The translations under genes were made by a program, and so were the position numbers. Below, piece after piece: positions 27,462 to 35,826 of a stretch of DNA of 64,000 nucleotides. Under the pieces are notes generated by a model that made no database searches, was not told where the DNA came from, and saw only the letters and a program-made list of their open reading frames with translations. Position 1 is the first letter of the stretch, and every line of letters begins with the position of its first letter. The DNA comes from Alphaproteobacteria bacterium (GTDB lineage: Bacteria; Pseudomonadota; Alphaproteobacteria; UBA8366; GCA-2717185). The stretch lies in the NCBI GenBank assembly GCA_012103325.1, contig WLWY01000002.1:1-64000 (forward strand), written 5' to 3'.

Positions 27462-27668
27462 TCAATCGGCGATCATCGTCAACGCGGCCTTACGGTCTCC
27501 GGGTTTTAGTCTGAGAAACAGGGTGCGGGCCTTCTTGGCGTCCTGTTCGGTGCCGCTTTCGGCCGCGGCCTTGAGGGCGACTGCCGTCGGATGGTCGGGC
27601 CCGCAGATAAAATTCAGTGCATTTGCCAGTTTCCCCATCGCATCGGCATCGAATTTTGGTTCGGCCAT
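27462..27668 (-). CDS. small hypothetical protein
   Basis: 68 residues from the ATG at 27668, which has GGAG nine bases upstream; ATG 27683 would add five. The sequence is all-helical, charged and rich in Ala/Lys (AMGKLANALNFICGPDHPTAVALKAAAESGTEQDAKKARTLF in part). I recognise no family. The good ribosome site and the biased composition support a real gene. Confidence 0.55.
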   Translation of the reverse strand: MAEPKFDADAMGKLANALNFICGPDHPTAVALKAAAESGTEQDAKKARTLFLRLKPGDRKAALTMIAD

Positions 27669-27815
27669 TCCGAATTTCTCCATGTGTGTGGTCAGTTCGC
27701 CGCCTGATCCGCAGAAAGCTAGAAAATCGTTGCGCTATTGAAGGCCTGCGGAGTCGGTAAGTGTGCTGCGAGAGGTAAGACCATAGCACGGATGAGCGTT
27801 TTTCGTGACTCTGTC

Positions 27816-28385
27816 TTAATTCGCCCGTTTCCGTTTATTTCCTTTTCCCCTAACAACGTAGGCAACGACTTTGTTGGCATGTTTGGTTAGCACTTTGCCG
27901 ATACCTGTCCATGCCCTAGCGGACCCTGTCCGAAAAAACTGAGAATGGAGTATTTCTCCGTTGCCGCTATTCTTGATGTGGACCATCGTTTCGATCTTGT
28001 CCTTGCCAGCCAACGTACCGACTGAAAAGCGGACACCGGGTGAGCGCATACGGTAATTTGTAAACAAAACTTCGACCTGTTTTGCTGACGCGCCGTTTTC
28101 GGCAAGTTTGCCGGCTTCTCTCAATCCATTTTCGATTGTTTCTTTCAGTATCTTGTATTGCTTGGTCGGTATTTCTTTCGTGGGACTGACGAGGATATAA
28201 GTGAATTTTTCGCCGTCGACTGGGCTATATCCAGGGATTGCCGCAACGTTCGGCTGAGCTTTCGTCGTTGTTGGAGCGCTGCTAGTCCCTTCGGAGATGT
28301 TGTCCGTCTCTTCGGCTCCCGTAGTCTGGCATCCGGCCAGGGCCAGGAGGAGTAGAAGCCCGGAGATTATAGTGAAAGATTTCAT
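27816..28385 (-). CDS. predicted lipoprotein, DUF4410-like
   Basis: 189 residues from the ATG at 28385 (AGGACGAG upstream); the frame opens earlier without a site. A lipoprotein signal with lipobox LAGC (residues 16-19) precedes a Ser/Thr-rich linker and a compact alpha/beta domain (YSPVDGEKFTYILVSPTKEI... to VAYVVRGKG). The layout resembles outer-membrane-associated lipoproteins with a DUF4410-type domain; that assignment is tentative. A basic tail (GKGNKRKRAN) ends the protein. Confidence 0.65.
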   Translation of the reverse strand: MKSFTIISGLLLLLALAGCQTTGAEETDNISEGTSSAPTTTKAQPNVAAIPGYSPVDGEKFTYILVSPTKEIPTKQYKILKETIENGLREAGKLAENGASAKQVEVLFTNYRMRSPGVRFSVGTLAGKDKIETMVHIKNSGNGEILHSQFFRTGSARAWTGIGKVLTKHANKVVAYVVRGKGNKRKRAN

Positions 28386-28419
28386 TTCTCGTCCTGGAGG
28401 TGTGAGGTCAAGTTCGATG

Positions 28420-28458
28420 ATGCCCCTCGACACTTGAGTGTGCCGAAGGGCATTTTTT
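28420..28458 (+). terminator. hairpin with T6 tract between lipoprotein and DAHP synthase genes
   Basis: Stem ATGCCC...GGGCAT with inner pairs TCG/CGA and ACACT/AGTGT around a TG loop, followed on the plus strand by six T. On the minus strand it lies downstream of the DAHP synthase stop but has the A-tract first, so as a DAHP terminator it would rely on the hairpin alone. The U-run orientation suits stopping plus-strand transcripts. Confidence 0.5.
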
Positions 28459-28544
28459 CACGCATTGCAAGACTACAAGAAGTGCACCGATTAAGAGAAA
28501 CAAAATCCGCGTTTTACAAGAACTAAGTCTCGGTAATCTAACGC

Positions 28545-29672
28545 CTAGCGAGCCACTGCCCGCTGTCGCGCGGTCACAGCGCCCGCCAAGTTTTCCAGAA
28601 CCGCGACCGACGAATCCCAATCGATGCAGCCATCCGTGATGCTCTGCCCATAGGTGAGAGACTCGCCCGCGACGAGATCCTGGCGTCCCCCAACAAGGTG
28701 GCTTTCGATCATCACGCCGACGATGCGTTGGTCGCCAGCGGCGATTTGGCGGGCGACGTCCGCCATGACCTGGGGCTGCTTGTCCGGATCCTTGCTACTG
28801 TTGGCGTGGCTGGCGTCGATGATGACCGCTTCCGTCAGGCCGGATTTGGCCGCTGCGGCGCAGGCGGCATCGACGCTTTCGGCGTCGTAATTCGGCGCCT
28901 TGCTGCCGCCGCGCAGGATGATATGGCAGTCCTCGTTGCCCGCCGTAGTAGCGATGGCAGAACGGCCTTCCTTGGTGACGGCGAGAAAATGATGCGGCTG
29001 TGCGGCGGCGGCGACCGCATCGACGGCGATCTTCACGTCACCGCTGGTGCCGTTTTTGAAGCCGACTGGACAGGAGAGGCCGGAGGCGAGCTCGCGATGC
29101 ACCTGGCTTTCCGTCGTGCGCGCGCCGATGGCGGCCCAGGACACCAGATCGGCGATGTATTGCGGGATCGTCATGTCGAGGAACTCGCAGCCGGCGGGCA
29201 GGCCGAGATTGTTGATATCGAGCAGCAGACTGCGCGCCAGCCGCAAGCCGCGCTCGATTTCGAAACTGCCGTCGAGATTGGGATCGTTGATCAGCCCTTT
29301 CCAGCCCACGGTCGTACGCGGTTTGGCGAAGTAGACCCGCATGACGAGCTCCAGCCTGTCGCCGAGCGTGTGGCGCAGTTCGGCCAGCCGCGCAGCGTAG
29401 TCCATTGCCGCTTCGGGATCGTGGATAGAGCAGGGGCCGATGATAACCGCCAGCCGGTCGTCGCGCCGGTGCACAATATCCTGAAGCGCCTGGCGCGCAC
29501 CCGTGACCGTGCGGGTGCTTGTATCGGTGCGCGGGAATTCGCGGATGATCTCGGCGGGGGTGTTCAGTTCCCTGATATCGCGGATACGAATGTCGTCCGT
29601 CGCGATTTCGCGCAAATGATCGCTATCGACGGTGTTGTCGCGGATGCGACTGTCTTCATGAATGTCCAACAC
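28545..29672 (-). CDS. aroG: class I DAHP synthase (3-deoxy-7-phosphoheptulonate synthase)
   Basis: 375 residues from a GTG preceded by GGGAGA. It condenses phosphoenolpyruvate and erythrose 4-phosphate in the first step of aromatic amino acid synthesis. Signature segments are VIIGPCSIHDP (active-site Cys), RVYFAKPRTTVGWKGLINDP, LPAGCEFLDMTIPQYIADLVSWAAIGARTTESQVHRELASGL, CPVGFKNGTSGD, ILRGGSKAPNY and IDASHANSSKDP. Length and motifs fit the AroF/G/H type, which are feedback-inhibited. The N-terminal 45 residues form the regulatory extension. Transcription is controlled by the attenuator described at 29710-29843. Gene name among aroF/G/H paralogues is arbitrary. Confidence 0.95.
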   Translation of the reverse strand: MLDIHEDSRIRDNTVDSDHLREIATDDIRIRDIRELNTPAEIIREFPRTDTSTRTVTGARQALQDIVHRRDDRLAVIIGPCSIHDPEAAMDYAARLAELRHTLGDRLELVMRVYFAKPRTTVGWKGLINDPNLDGSFEIERGLRLARSLLLDINNLGLPAGCEFLDMTIPQYIADLVSWAAIGARTTESQVHRELASGLSCPVGFKNGTSGDVKIAVDAVAAAAQPHHFLAVTKEGRSAIATTAGNEDCHIILRGGSKAPNYDAESVDAACAAAAKSGLTEAVIIDASHANSSKDPDKQPQVMADVARQIAAGDQRIVGVMIESHLVGGRQDLVAGESLTYGQSITDGCIDWDSSVAVLENLAGAVTARQRAVAR

Positions 29673-29709
29673 GGCGTGTCTCCCTGTTTCTGGGCCAGGC
29701 CGGCGGCAT

Positions 29710-29737
29710 AAAAAAACCGCCAGGGTTCTGGCGGTTT
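29710..29737 (-). terminator. attenuator terminator of the DAHP synthase gene
   Basis: On the minus strand AAACCGCCAG-AACC-CTGGCGGTTT forms a perfect 10-bp stem with a 4-base loop, running directly into seven U. It lies 38 bp before the GTG start of DAHP synthase and after the aromatic leader peptide, so readthrough must be regulated. The first arm (CCGCCA at 29729-29734) can also pair with TGGCGG at 29783-29788 (minus-strand reading), just after the aromatic codons, giving a possible antiterminator. Confidence 0.9.
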
Positions 29738-29759
29738 CGAGATGTTCTTTGATCGGTCT

Positions 29760-29843
29760 TTAGATCAAACGTACCCCTCCGTCCGCCATGGGCTCCGGAT
29801 ATCCAAAAAACCAAAAGTAATATGCGGCGGTCGCGAGGTTCAT
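29760..29843 (-). CDS. aromatic leader peptide controlling DAHP synthase (attenuation)
   Basis: A 27-codon frame reading ATG (29843) to TAA (29760). Residues 8-15 are YYFWFFGY: two Tyr, Phe, Trp, two Phe, Gly, Tyr, i.e. seven of eight codons specify aromatic residues (29799-29822). That is the expected sensor for tyrosine, phenylalanine and tryptophan supply upstream of the gene for the first aromatic step. There is no purine-rich site before the ATG; instead a -35/-10 pair ends so that the predicted transcription start falls on the A of the ATG, i.e. a leaderless leader, as described for trpL of Sinorhizobium. A small hairpin (29748-29769) covers the stop codon. Confidence 0.88.
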   Translation of the reverse strand: MNLATAAYYFWFFGYPEPMADGGVRLI

Positions 29844-29849
29844 GCGGAG

Positions 29850-29878
29850 GATATAGGACAAGCTGGCGAATTTGTCAC
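29850..29878 (-). promoter_or_regulatory. sigma-70-type promoter of the DAHP synthase leader
   Basis: Minus-strand GTGACA (29878-29873) and TATATC (29855-29850) are 17 bp apart. The last -10 base is at 29850, so +1 is predicted at or next to 29843, the first base of the leader ATG. Agreement of spacing and leader start supports both calls. Confidence 0.65.
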
Positions 29879-29979
29879 GTGCGTTTTGACGCGCGCGCTA
29901 AGCCTTTGTGATATATGATATCTATGTATTGTGCCTTGCTGCGCCAAGGCACATATAAGGTTGGAAACGGAGGTCACCT

Positions 29980-30285
29980 ATGTCCGCCTATCTTATGGTT
30001 CGCGCTGTGGTTCCCGATGCAGATCGGGATAAGTTCGATCATTGGTACGAGACGGAGCATCTGCCCGATGCGCACCTGGCGTTCAAGGCGCTGAGTGCGA
30101 TGCGGGGCTGGAGTTCCTTGGAACCTTCGACCCATCTCGCTTTTTACGAGTTTCCCGATCTGGCGGCAGCCGAGGCGATCTCCAATTCGGACGCCATAAA
30201 GGAACTGATCGCGGAGTTCGATCGGGTCTGGGAGGACAAGGTCAAGCGGACGCGCGAGGTCGTGGAAATCTCGCAGTCACTTTGA
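29980..30285 (+). CDS. small ferredoxin-fold (Dabb/EthD-like) protein
   Basis: 101 residues after an AACGGAGGTCACCT site that is nearly a perfect Shine-Dalgarno sequence. The sequence (MSAYLMVRAVVPDADRDKFDHWYETEHLPDAHLAF in part) has the W-Y-x-x-E-H-L-P pattern of EthD/dimeric alpha-beta barrel proteins, where the E-H motif lines a ligand pocket. Function is unknown: members act in oxidation of aromatic or ether compounds or as isomerases. Only six bases separate it from the rhomboid gene, so both are co-transcribed. Confidence 0.75.
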   Translation: MSAYLMVRAVVPDADRDKFDHWYETEHLPDAHLAFKALSAMRGWSSLEPSTHLAFYEFPDLAAAEAISNSDAIKELIAEFDRVWEDKVKRTREVVEISQSL

Positions 30286-30291
30286 GGCGCC

Positions 30292-31170
30292 ATGCGGAAC
30301 GCGCAGCACGACACCATTTCGCTCTTCAGATCGCCGTCGCCGGAGCGGTGCGCCGAATATGCGCTCGTGCTGATGGCCATGGGTATCCGCTGTAAATTGG
30401 TGAGCTTTGACGGCGACTTCGCGTTGGAGGTTTATGTTCGGGACGCCAGCCGCGCACGCCATCAGGTGCATCTCTACGTTCAGGAGAACAAGGACCGGCC
30501 GCAAAAGTTCAACCCGCAGCTTAAGGTGCAGGACGGCATCACATGCGCGTGGCTGTATGCAGTCGTCATCCTGTGCATTTACATCCTGCAACGCGACCAA
30601 TTGTTTGCGATCGACTGGCTGCAAGTGGGCGTGAGTCACGCCGCGTCGATCCGGGACGGCGAATGGTGGCGCGCCGTGACGGCGCTCGGCTTGCATGTCG
30701 ACACAGCACATTTGGTCAGTAATCTGTTCTTCGGTCTGATTTTCGTCTTTCTCGCGGGGGAGCTGCTCGGCTGGGGGCTTGCCCTGTCGGGCATCGTGTT
30801 CGGTGGCGCACTCGGTAATCTGATCAATGCTTATGCCCAGAACCCAAGCCATACGTCCATTGGTGCATCGACCTCGCTCTTCGCTGCCGTCGGCCTTCTC
30901 GCGGCCTATAGCTGGAGCCGGCGGGGAAGGCGCTTGAACCGATGGATCCCGTTAGGGTGCGGCGTTGCGGTCTTGGCCTTCATCGGCATGGGAGGCGAAC
31001 GGACCGACATTTTCGCCCACGTCACCGGCTTCGCTTCCGGCTGCCTGTTCGGTTTCGCCTTCGGTGCTTTGGACGCCCGCGCGGTATTCACAGAGCGGTA
31101 CAAGCGTTTCTTGGGCATAGGTGCGGCGGTGTTTTTCGTTTTCGCTTGGGCAGTTGCATTGCAGGCCTAA
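30292..31170 (+). CDS. rhomboid-family intramembrane serine protease
   Basis: 292 residues. A soluble N-terminal domain (about 1-80, beginning DTISLFRSPSPERCAEYALVL) precedes a six-helix rhomboid core. Catalytic S193 lies in SIGASTSLFAAVG (GxSx motif; Thr for the common Gly after Ser), catalytic H243 in IFAHVTGFASG, and the L1/TM2 element reads AHLVSNLFFGL. W-R-motif equivalent is GEWWRAVTALGLH. The protease would cleave single-pass membrane proteins in the inner membrane. It is in an operon with the small EthD-like gene. Confidence 0.9.
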   Translation: MRNAQHDTISLFRSPSPERCAEYALVLMAMGIRCKLVSFDGDFALEVYVRDASRARHQVHLYVQENKDRPQKFNPQLKVQDGITCAWLYAVVILCIYILQRDQLFAIDWLQVGVSHAASIRDGEWWRAVTALGLHVDTAHLVSNLFFGLIFVFLAGELLGWGLALSGIVFGGALGNLINAYAQNPSHTSIGASTSLFAAVGLLAAYSWSRRGRRLNRWIPLGCGVAVLAFIGMGGERTDIFAHVTGFASGCLFGFAFGALDARAVFTERYKRFLGIGAAVFFVFAWAVALQA

Positions 31171-31188
31171 ACAACGCAAGCCATTGCT

Positions 31189-32355
31189 TCAGCTATATTC
31201 CTTCAAGGTTCGCCGCGCGATGACCATGCGGTGAACCTCTGTCGGTCCTTCGTAAATCCGCATGAGGCGGAGACGCTGAGTCATCAGAGCGAAGGGCATT
31301 TCGCGGGCCATGCCCATCGCGCCGAAGCTTTGCATCGCGTTGTCCAGGACCTCTGTCGCCATGTCGGTGGCGAAGACCTTGATCATTGAGGCGACGGTGC
31401 GGACATCTTCGCCGCGGTCCTGTTTCTCGGCGGCATCCATGACCATGAGGCGCGTCGCGTGGATCTTGGTTGCGGCGTCGGCAACCCACCATTGGATGGC
31501 CTGACGGTCGCTGAGCTTGGTGCCGAAGGTCTCGCGCTGCTGGGTATGCTCGCACATCATCTTCAGCGCGCGTTGGGCCATGCCGACGCACATCGCGCCC
31601 ATTTGCAGGCGGCGCACAGTCAGGCGTTTCTGCATCGGGGCGAAACCCTGACCGACTTCGCCCAGGATCTGACTGTCCTTGAGGCGCAGATTGTCCATGA
31701 TCAGCTCATAGGTGCGTGCGCCGCCCAGCATCGGGATTTCCCGCTCGATGATGAAGCCGGGCGTACCTTTTTCGACGATGAAGGCGGTAATGCCGCCGCG
31801 CGCACCCAGATCCGGGTCTGTCACCGCCATCAGAATGATGAAATCCGCATTTGGTACGTTGGAGACCCAGATCTTACGGCCATTGATGACCCATTCGTCG
31901 CCTTCGCGGATCGCCCGGGTCTTCATCTGCGCCGGGTCGCCGCCCGCGCCCGGCTCGGAAATTGCGATGCAGGACTTTGCCTCGCCCTGGGCATAGGGCT
32001 GCATGTATTTGATCTTCTGCTCCGGTGATGCGACAGCCATCAGCATATGCAGATTGGGAGAGTCCGGCGGGAAGATGAATGGCGTGATGGTGCTTTTCAG
32101 CTTTTCCTCGATCGCCAACATCACTGGCGTCGGCAGGTTGGCGCCGCCGACTTCCTCGGGCGCATCGAGCGCCCATAGGCCAAGCTCCTTGCATTTTGCC
32201 AGTAGCGGCGCTTCCTCTTCCTCTGTCAGCGCATGCGGGCCGCCGGCCGCTTCCCGTTCCATGACCGCTTTTTCCAGCGGCATCAGTTCGTTCTCGACGA
32301 ACTTTTCGACGAGGTCGAGGAGCATCCGCTCTTCTTCGGCGAATTCGATGGTCAT
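31189..32355 (-). CDS. acyl-CoA dehydrogenase
   Basis: 388 residues from ATG 32355 (the frame extends 19 codons upstream without a site). All three domains of the family are present: N-terminal helical (1-125), beta domain with CIAISEPGAGGDPAQMKTRAIREGDEWVINGRKIWVSNV, and C-terminal helical domain with RQAIQWWVADAATKIHATRLMV and IYEGPTEVHRMVIARR. FAD-dependent alpha,beta-dehydrogenation of an acyl-CoA, feeding electrons to ETF. The substrate class cannot be told. It is convergent with the rhomboid gene. Confidence 0.92.
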   Translation of the reverse strand: MTIEFAEEERMLLDLVEKFVENELMPLEKAVMEREAAGGPHALTEEEEAPLLAKCKELGLWALDAPEEVGGANLPTPVMLAIEEKLKSTITPFIFPPDSPNLHMLMAVASPEQKIKYMQPYAQGEAKSCIAISEPGAGGDPAQMKTRAIREGDEWVINGRKIWVSNVPNADFIILMAVTDPDLGARGGITAFIVEKGTPGFIIEREIPMLGGARTYELIMDNLRLKDSQILGEVGQGFAPMQKRLTVRRLQMGAMCVGMAQRALKMMCEHTQQRETFGTKLSDRQAIQWWVADAATKIHATRLMVMDAAEKQDRGEDVRTVASMIKVFATDMATEVLDNAMQSFGAMGMAREMPFALMTQRLRLMRIYEGPTEVHRMVIARRTLKEYS

Positions 32356-32430
32356 GGCGGTTGGTCCTTTTGATTCAGATTGAGAGCAATGAAGATAGTC
32401 GCGAACGTTCAACGGTGAGACCGCGACCTC

Positions 32431-33399
32431 TTAACTATCCAGTTCGACTCGGGCGATGGCAATGCCGCTCTCACCCGCGACGGCATATAGAAGATATACG
32501 GAACCGTCCTCCTCATAGACCGCCGGATCTCGCAACTGGTTGACGTGTCCATACGCTGTGCTGCGGATCGAAGGCTCGAGCGGCGCGTCGGCGCCTTCCC
32601 AGTCGAACTCGGGGCGCAGCACTTCGATCGGTTCGCTCTCCCGCCAGTGCAGCCAGTCGCCGGTCAGATCGATCGTACTCAGCAGAATACTTTCGGGAGC
32701 GAACCCGACCTGCGTCCAGAAGACATTGAGCGTATCCCCGCGCACTAGCACGGCGGTGTGTCGCATGTCCTCGTTGAACAGCCGCGGGCCCGTCTCGAAA
32801 TCGGTGAAGCCGCTGCGCGATCGATAGAGCTGACCCGGCATGGCCAGCGCGTAATGATAGCCGCCACATTCAAAGACACGAAAATAGGTACGGCCGAGGG
32901 CTTCCGGTTGCGTGTTGAAGGTGATCCCGTCTGCGGATATGGCAACCCGCGTCAACTGTTTTCCGTATGCCTCCAAGCCATGGAAGTACATGACGATGCG
33001 CCGGTCTTTTTCGTTCACATGGACGTCGGGCGACGCAATATGCGGCGTGCTGGCTTCCTCATGCGGCGAATGCGCCCGTTTCCCGGTTAACGATCTCATC
33101 GCTGCGAAGCTGGCAATTTCCTCTTCGGTGGCTTCCGGCGGTTCGGTTGGAAACAAGGAGTCGCGCAGATGCAGGCTGCCCGGTGGATGGATGTTCCAGG
33201 GACCGTGCAGGTCGTCGGCATAGGCCAAGCGTATGTACGATCCCTTATGGTCTGCAAAGTAAAGGTAGTAGCGGCCCAACGCATCGGGGATCCAATCGGG
33301 AACCCGGATCAGGGAGGGGCCCTGGATATTCTTGCCGATTGAGGGATGGCTATCCGGCATGACGATAGGGCGATCGAGCAGGCGTTCAACGCGCACCAT
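32431..33399 (-). CDS. glycoside-hydrolase-like five-bladed beta-propeller protein
   Basis: 322 residues from the ATG at 33399, which has AGAGGA upstream; the open frame runs on to 33882 but that part overlaps the NHL gene and lacks propeller sequence. The protein reads as a GH43/GH32-like fold: GKNIQGPSLIRVPDWIPDALGRYYLYFADHKGSYIRLAYADDLHGPW, IASPDVHVNEKDRRIVMYFHG, TYFRVFECGGYHYALA, and HVNQLRDPAVYEEDGSVYLLYAVAGESGIAIARVEL. The last segment holds the RDPAV motif common in the clan. No signal peptide, so cytoplasmic. Enzymatic function unproven. Divergent from the NHL-repeat gene. Confidence 0.7.
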   Translation of the reverse strand: MVRVERLLDRPIVMPDSHPSIGKNIQGPSLIRVPDWIPDALGRYYLYFADHKGSYIRLAYADDLHGPWNIHPPGSLHLRDSLFPTEPPEATEEEIASFAAMRSLTGKRAHSPHEEASTPHIASPDVHVNEKDRRIVMYFHGLEAYGKQLTRVAISADGITFNTQPEALGRTYFRVFECGGYHYALAMPGQLYRSRSGFTDFETGPRLFNEDMRHTAVLVRGDTLNVFWTQVGFAPESILLSTIDLTGDWLHWRESEPIEVLRPEFDWEGADAPLEPSIRSTAYGHVNQLRDPAVYEEDGSVYLLYAVAGESGIAIARVELDS

Positions 33400-33543
33400 A
33401 TTGGAATCCTCTACTGTGACTCTTTCGGCCATATAACCAGTTGCTGGCTCTTCACGCACGGGAGAACCTTGTCGCTCTATGATTGGGCGGGTTGATGGTG
33501 AACAATCAGGCGATTGTCGAACGCATTGTGTGAGGAGGCGGGA

Positions 33544-34608
33544 ATGAGCAAAGAGGACGCACCGTACGCCGGCTGGGTCATCTCGACCGTGGCCGGTAAT
33601 GGCCGTGAAGGTTTCGCTGGCGACGGCGGCCCTGCGGTGGACGCTACGCTCAATAATCCATTCGACATCGCTTTCGATCCGGCGGGAAACCTTGTGTTCA
33701 CCGATACGTTCAATCACTGCGTTCGCCGGGTGGAGGCGCAATCCGGAACTATCGAAACGGTCGCGGGGATCGGGGTGGCGGGATACTCCGGCGATGGCGG
33801 CTCCGCTACCAAGGCCTGCTTCAACGAACCTTACGGGATCGCGATCGATGACAGCGGTGCCATCTACGTCGCAGACCGCCATAACGCCGCGGTCCGGCGG
33901 ATCGATGGGGCGACCGGCATGGTGACGACCTTTGTTGGGGTGGGCAAAGCAAGGTTCTCCGGCGATGGGGGATCGGCGTGCGAGGCCGGAATGGTCGAGC
34001 CAAATGGTCTCGCTTTTTCACGCGATGGTGGGCGTTTGTATATCGCTGATGTCGCGGACAACCGGGTTCGCGTGGTCGACTTATCGAGCGGCATCATCTC
34101 GACATTCGCGGGTACAGGGGAAGCGGCGCATGATGGCGATGGCAGGCCGGCTGTAGCGGCCGGCATCTTCGGTGCGCGCGCCGTTGTGTCCCGGCCCAGC
34201 GATGACGGGATCTATATCCTGGAACGGCAGGGAAGTTCCCTACGCCTGGTTGCACCGGGTGACGGTACCATTTCGACTGTGGCCAGCACCGGCGAAACCG
34301 GATATGGCGGCGACGGCGGTCCAGTGGCGTCGGCAATCTTCGAGCGTCCCAAGGAAATGACGCTCGATGGCGACGGCAACGTTTTAATCGTCGATACCGA
34401 GAACCACGCAATCCGGCTAATCGACTGGCGTTCGGATCGGGTGAGTACGATCGCAGGCGATGGGGCTCATGGTTTCTCCGGCGACGGTGTCGTGGCGACG
34501 CAATCGTCGCTTGCGCGGCCGCACGGCGTGGCTGTTGCTTCGGACGGCTCAGTCTATATCGGCGACACCGAGAACAATCGAATTCGGAAACTATCCCGGC
34601 CGGCCTGA
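33544..34608 (+). CDS. NHL-repeat beta-propeller protein
   Basis: 354 residues from the ATG at 33544, after a GAGGAGGCGGGA site. Six NHL-type repeats are visible, each with an imperfect GF/YSGDGGxAxxAxxxxPxGIAxDxxGxxYxADxxNxxVRxxD pattern (for example VAGIGVAGYSGDGGSATKACFNEPYGIAIDDSGAIYVAD). They form one propeller of about 350 residues. No signal peptide. Such proteins bind ligands or act as lactonase-like or peptidylglycine-lyase-like enzymes; function here unknown. It shares a divergent promoter region with the glycosidase-like gene. Confidence 0.85.
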   Translation: MSKEDAPYAGWVISTVAGNGREGFAGDGGPAVDATLNNPFDIAFDPAGNLVFTDTFNHCVRRVEAQSGTIETVAGIGVAGYSGDGGSATKACFNEPYGIAIDDSGAIYVADRHNAAVRRIDGATGMVTTFVGVGKARFSGDGGSACEAGMVEPNGLAFSRDGGRLYIADVADNRVRVVDLSSGIISTFAGTGEAAHDGDGRPAVAAGIFGARAVVSRPSDDGIYILERQGSSLRLVAPGDGTISTVASTGETGYGGDGGPVASAIFERPKEMTLDGDGNVLIVDTENHAIRLIDWRSDRVSTIAGDGAHGFSGDGVVATQSSLARPHGVAVASDGSVYIGDTENNRIRKLSRPA

Positions 34609-34653
34609 CGGTATTGGTTTCGTCGCTTTTCCGCTTCCCATCGCCGCGGCAAT

Positions 34654-34677
34654 ATACTAAATCTAACAAACGTTAGA
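34654..34677 (+). promoter_or_regulatory. -10 box with overlapping operator-like palindrome upstream of the amidohydrolase pair
   Basis: TATACT at 34654-34659 is followed at once by TCTAAC-AAAC-GTTAGA (34662-34677), a perfect 6-bp inverted repeat with a 4-bp spacer that would cover the transcription start. A TetR-type dimer bound there would block transcription; the TetR gene at 37515-38138 ends the same gene group and is a natural candidate. No second copy was seen before the TetR gene itself. Confidence 0.5.
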
Positions 34678-34706
34678 ATTGTTGCTGGACAGCAGGGGAA
34701 CGCAAG

Positions 34707-35810
34707 ATGGCGAAACGACCGATTTCAGCAGACTCGCATATTACCGAACCGCCGAACTGCTATATCGACTATATCGATCCAAAATTTCGCGACACCGCGC
34801 CGCGCGTCGTCAAGCATGAGAAGCTTGGCGACATCTATCAGATCGACGGGCTCGATACGCCGATCCCTCTGAGCCTCGTTGCCGCTGCGGGCAAGGATCC
34901 TTCCGAACTCAGCACCAAGGGTGGCGTGTTCGAAGAGTTGCATCGCGGTGGCTGGGATTCGAAGGTGCGCGGGGCGGATCAGGACCGCGACGGCGTCGCA
35001 GCGGAGATCATATATCCGTCGGTTGGCATGATGCTCTGTAATCATCCCGACTTCACTTACAAGCGTGCCTGTTTCGATGCGTATAACCGCTGGCTGCAGG
35101 AATTCTGCGACGGCTTGCCGAACCGCCTGTTCGGGATGCCGCAGATCGCGATGGCCTCGCCGGAAGAAGGCATCGAGGAAGTTCGCAAGGCGAAGGAGAT
35201 GGGTTTTAAGGGCGTGATGCTTGTCGGGGTGCCGCAGCAAGAGGACTATCACCACCCCATGTACGATCCGTTCTATGAAGCAGTGGTCGATATGAATATG
35301 CCGTTGTCCTTTCATATCCTGACCTCCCGGCAAGACGCGTTGAAGGATTATCGGGGCCCGAAGATCAACGCCTTCCTGTCGATCATCCGGGGCAACCAGG
35401 ACATCATCGGAACCTTTATCTTTGGTGGCGTCTTCGAACGCCATCCGAAGCTCAAGCTCGTCTGCGTCGAGGCTGATGCGGGCTGGGCGCCGCACTACAT
35501 GTATCGCCTGGACCACGCCTATAAGCGGCATCGCTACTGGATGAAATGCGACGAACTTGAACAGCTGCCGAGTTATTATTTCAAAGAGAACGTCTACATG
35601 ACGTTCCAGGACGACTGGTCGGCCTTTCAACTGCGCGATCATATGAACATCAATCGTTTGATGTGGGCGAACGACTTCCCGCACAGCGACGCGACCTGGC
35701 CGTGGAGCCAGGAAATGCTCGCCGAGCACACTGCCGGGATGACCGAGCATGAATGCGATCGCATTCTTCACGACAACGTCTCCGAGCTGTATGGACTTGA
35801 GGTCGCTTGA
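34707..35810 (+). CDS. amidohydrolase-2-family metal-dependent hydrolase (ACMSD-like)
   Basis: 367 residues. The start ISADSHITEPPNCYIDYI carries the D-x-H metal motif. Later segments include VSQEDYHHPMYDPF-like HHP and SFHIL, and NRLMWANDFPHSDATWPWS, with the metal Asp in FPHSD. This is the family of 2-amino-3-carboxymuconate-6-semialdehyde decarboxylase and related decarboxylases or hydrolases acting on aromatic or cyclic acids. The 16-bp gap to the next ATG marks an operon with a D-aminoacylase-like enzyme. GGGGAACGCAAG precedes the ATG. Confidence 0.88.
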   Translation: MAKRPISADSHITEPPNCYIDYIDPKFRDTAPRVVKHEKLGDIYQIDGLDTPIPLSLVAAAGKDPSELSTKGGVFEELHRGGWDSKVRGADQDRDGVAAEIIYPSVGMMLCNHPDFTYKRACFDAYNRWLQEFCDGLPNRLFGMPQIAMASPEEGIEEVRKAKEMGFKGVMLVGVPQQEDYHHPMYDPFYEAVVDMNMPLSFHILTSRQDALKDYRGPKINAFLSIIRGNQDIIGTFIFGGVFERHPKLKLVCVEADAGWAPHYMYRLDHAYKRHRYWMKCDELEQLPSYYFKENVYMTFQDDWSAFQLRDHMNINRLMWANDFPHSDATWPWSQEMLAEHTAGMTEHECDRILHDNVSELYGLEVA

Positions 35811-35826
35811 GAGCGAGGAGAAGTAC

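Noticed and set aside
28698..29711. 337-codon plus-strand frame opposite DAHP synthase
   Set aside because: Shadow of a highly conserved gene; composition is not protein-like.
33400..33882. N-terminal extension of the propeller protein to 33882
   Set aside because: It would overlap the NHL gene and its promoter region, and residues there are unlike the propeller; the ATG at 33399 has a good ribosome site.
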